Positions 63,104-64,000 of a stretch of DNA of 64,000 nt are shown in pieces. Made by a program: the position numbers and the translations under genes. Under the pieces are notes generated by a model, which had not been told where the DNA came from, did not search any database, and saw only the letters and a program-made list of their open reading frames with translations. Position 1 is the stretch's first letter; each line of letters begins with the position of its first letter. This DNA comes from Auricularia sp. M13 (lineage: Eukaryota > Basidiomycota > Agaricomycetes > Auriculariales > Auriculariaceae): positions 4,712,001 through 4,776,000 of the forward strand of contig CM073194.1 of NCBI GenBank assembly GCA_037042915.1, read 5' to 3'.

Positions 63104-64000
63104 GGCATCTATCCCATCCCGAACCTTTCTCTTGGTATCACGTTACTTCTGGGCATGGCGTTGAGGCTTGAACGAAAATTGAGCGCACACCGATCTGAGC
63201 TCTGTGCCAGAAAAAATGAGAGAAAGAGGGACGCGCGGAGTTGCAAAGCTTTGAACTAGGCTTGTCCCGCGCGTGTGTCATCTCCAAGCGCAAGCACCGG
63301 CGCGCGATGTCCCCCACACCGCCTCCTAACTTGGCGCGCTTTTTCTACGCGTCGCACATGCCAACTCGTTTGACAGCACTTGCACCTTAAGGAGCCGTAA
63401 GTAGCACATATTCGACGTCCTGCCACCGTTGCCAGCGGCTGTTTCTGCAAGTCGCGTTCACCGCCCACCGCCTGAAGCTTGATGGAATCCGCGCACGAAA
63501 AGCGTACGATAGCTATCTTGATCTTCTGCCTTTGCATGTCGGCCTCGCATTGCTCACGGTGGCGACCGTCTTCGACAGGAAACTCAACCAGGATCCCGTT
63601 ACCGCCAGGTCAGTTGATGGCGCCAGACCGGGCTGCATAGAGACCCAAAATTGCGCGGCAGATACACAAGACCTTTGCAGGCTCTGGGCCCGATGGACCT
63701 GGTGGACGCGCGCAAGGCTCTGGTGCGAGCGACAGCCGTGTTCGATGCCCAGCGGCGCGAGCAATCGACCCCGCAATCCGGCGCTTTGCGCGGACATGAT
63801 TACTTCACAAGGCGTTCAAGACAGTCTCACGTGTGAGGAAGGCGGTTTGATGGATTTAGAGTGGTCTATCATGCCCTGAAATCCGGAGAATGCAAAGAGT
63901 CTCGGACGATCGATCCCCTGTCTCCATGGAATGTGCAGTGCAGACGATCCAGCGGATGATGAGGTTCTTCGGGTCTGGCTGTGGGCGCTCATGAAGTTCT
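63104..64000. other. Window end, unresolved
   Basis: A minus-strand frame (63513-63797) starts MSAQSAGLRGRLLAP, sharing its leader with the gene at 61352-62031 through the 34-bp repeat, and then diverges completely. It may be a chimeric fragment or chance frame. No other feature seen up to the window edge. Confidence 0.35.
63752..63785. repeat. 34-bp exact dispersed repeat (copy 2)
   Basis: Second exact copy of the 34-bp string at 61992-62025, 1760 bp apart, same orientation. The flanks differ on both sides. Confidence 0.9.

Noticed and set aside
1-64000. Retroelements, LINEs or CRISPR arrays
   Set aside because: I saw no reverse transcriptase, integrase or long terminal repeats, and no regularly spaced repeat array. 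Only small DNA-transposon derivatives are supported.

Overview
This is nuclear DNA of a filamentous basidiomycete, most likely a wood- or litter-associated Agaricomycete close to the Polyporales. The evidence is a GC-rich sequence, dense genes on both strands, many 47-70 nt introns with GTRNGT donors and CTRAY branch points, and protein families typical of that group: large F-box families, a macrofage-activating-glycoprotein-like secreted protein, Asn/Gly-rich secreted proteins and TRI12-type MFS pumps. There are no operons, no plasmid or virus genes and no rRNA. The order is inferred from protein style, not from a search. LAYOUT. 1-14 kb: a short F-box-family paralog without an F-box, a palindromic CACTA-like MITE, an HD-domain (cyanamide-hydratase-like) gene, a single-exon F-box gene, a quinone-oxidoreductase-like MDR gene divergent from protoporphyrinogen oxidase (heme), the tRNA pseudouridine-55 synthase PUS4, and an unknown membrane protein. 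14-24 kb: two tandem paralogs for secreted proteins with Asn/Gly-rich repeats, a fatty-acid-hydroxylase/sterol-desaturase gene, a decayed SDR gene and a GPI-type secreted glycoprotein gene. 24-39 kb: a full-length F-box gene, malic enzyme, a TRI12-like MFS exporter, a single-pass membrane protein, a second full-length F-box gene and a 14-cysteine small secreted protein. 39-57 kb: two near-identical secreted-protein genes, each followed by an SDR gene, flank a housekeeping block with NAD kinase and the divergent ribosomal protein pair RPS6/RPS13. A hAT-like MITE with a clear 8-bp target duplication and a sugar-porter gene also lie here. 57-64 kb: an unknown surface protein gene, a small membrane protein gene and an LRR/F-box-like gene, in repeat-scarred intergenic DNA. 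HOW IT WORKS TOGETHER. Housekeeping genes (RPS6, RPS13, NADK, PPO, PUS4, malic enzyme) are interspersed with fast-evolving accessory families: F-box proteins, secreted proteins, SDRs and transporters. These families show local duplication, truncation and pseudogene formation. No biosynthetic core enzyme such as a PKS, NRPS or terpene synthase is visible, so I do not call a metabolite cluster. The best new signals are the two non-autonomous DNA transposons, the split secreted-protein/SDR duplication with a probable GC-AG intron in one copy, and a protein family in which a His codon is interrupted by the same phase-2 intron in all three copies.
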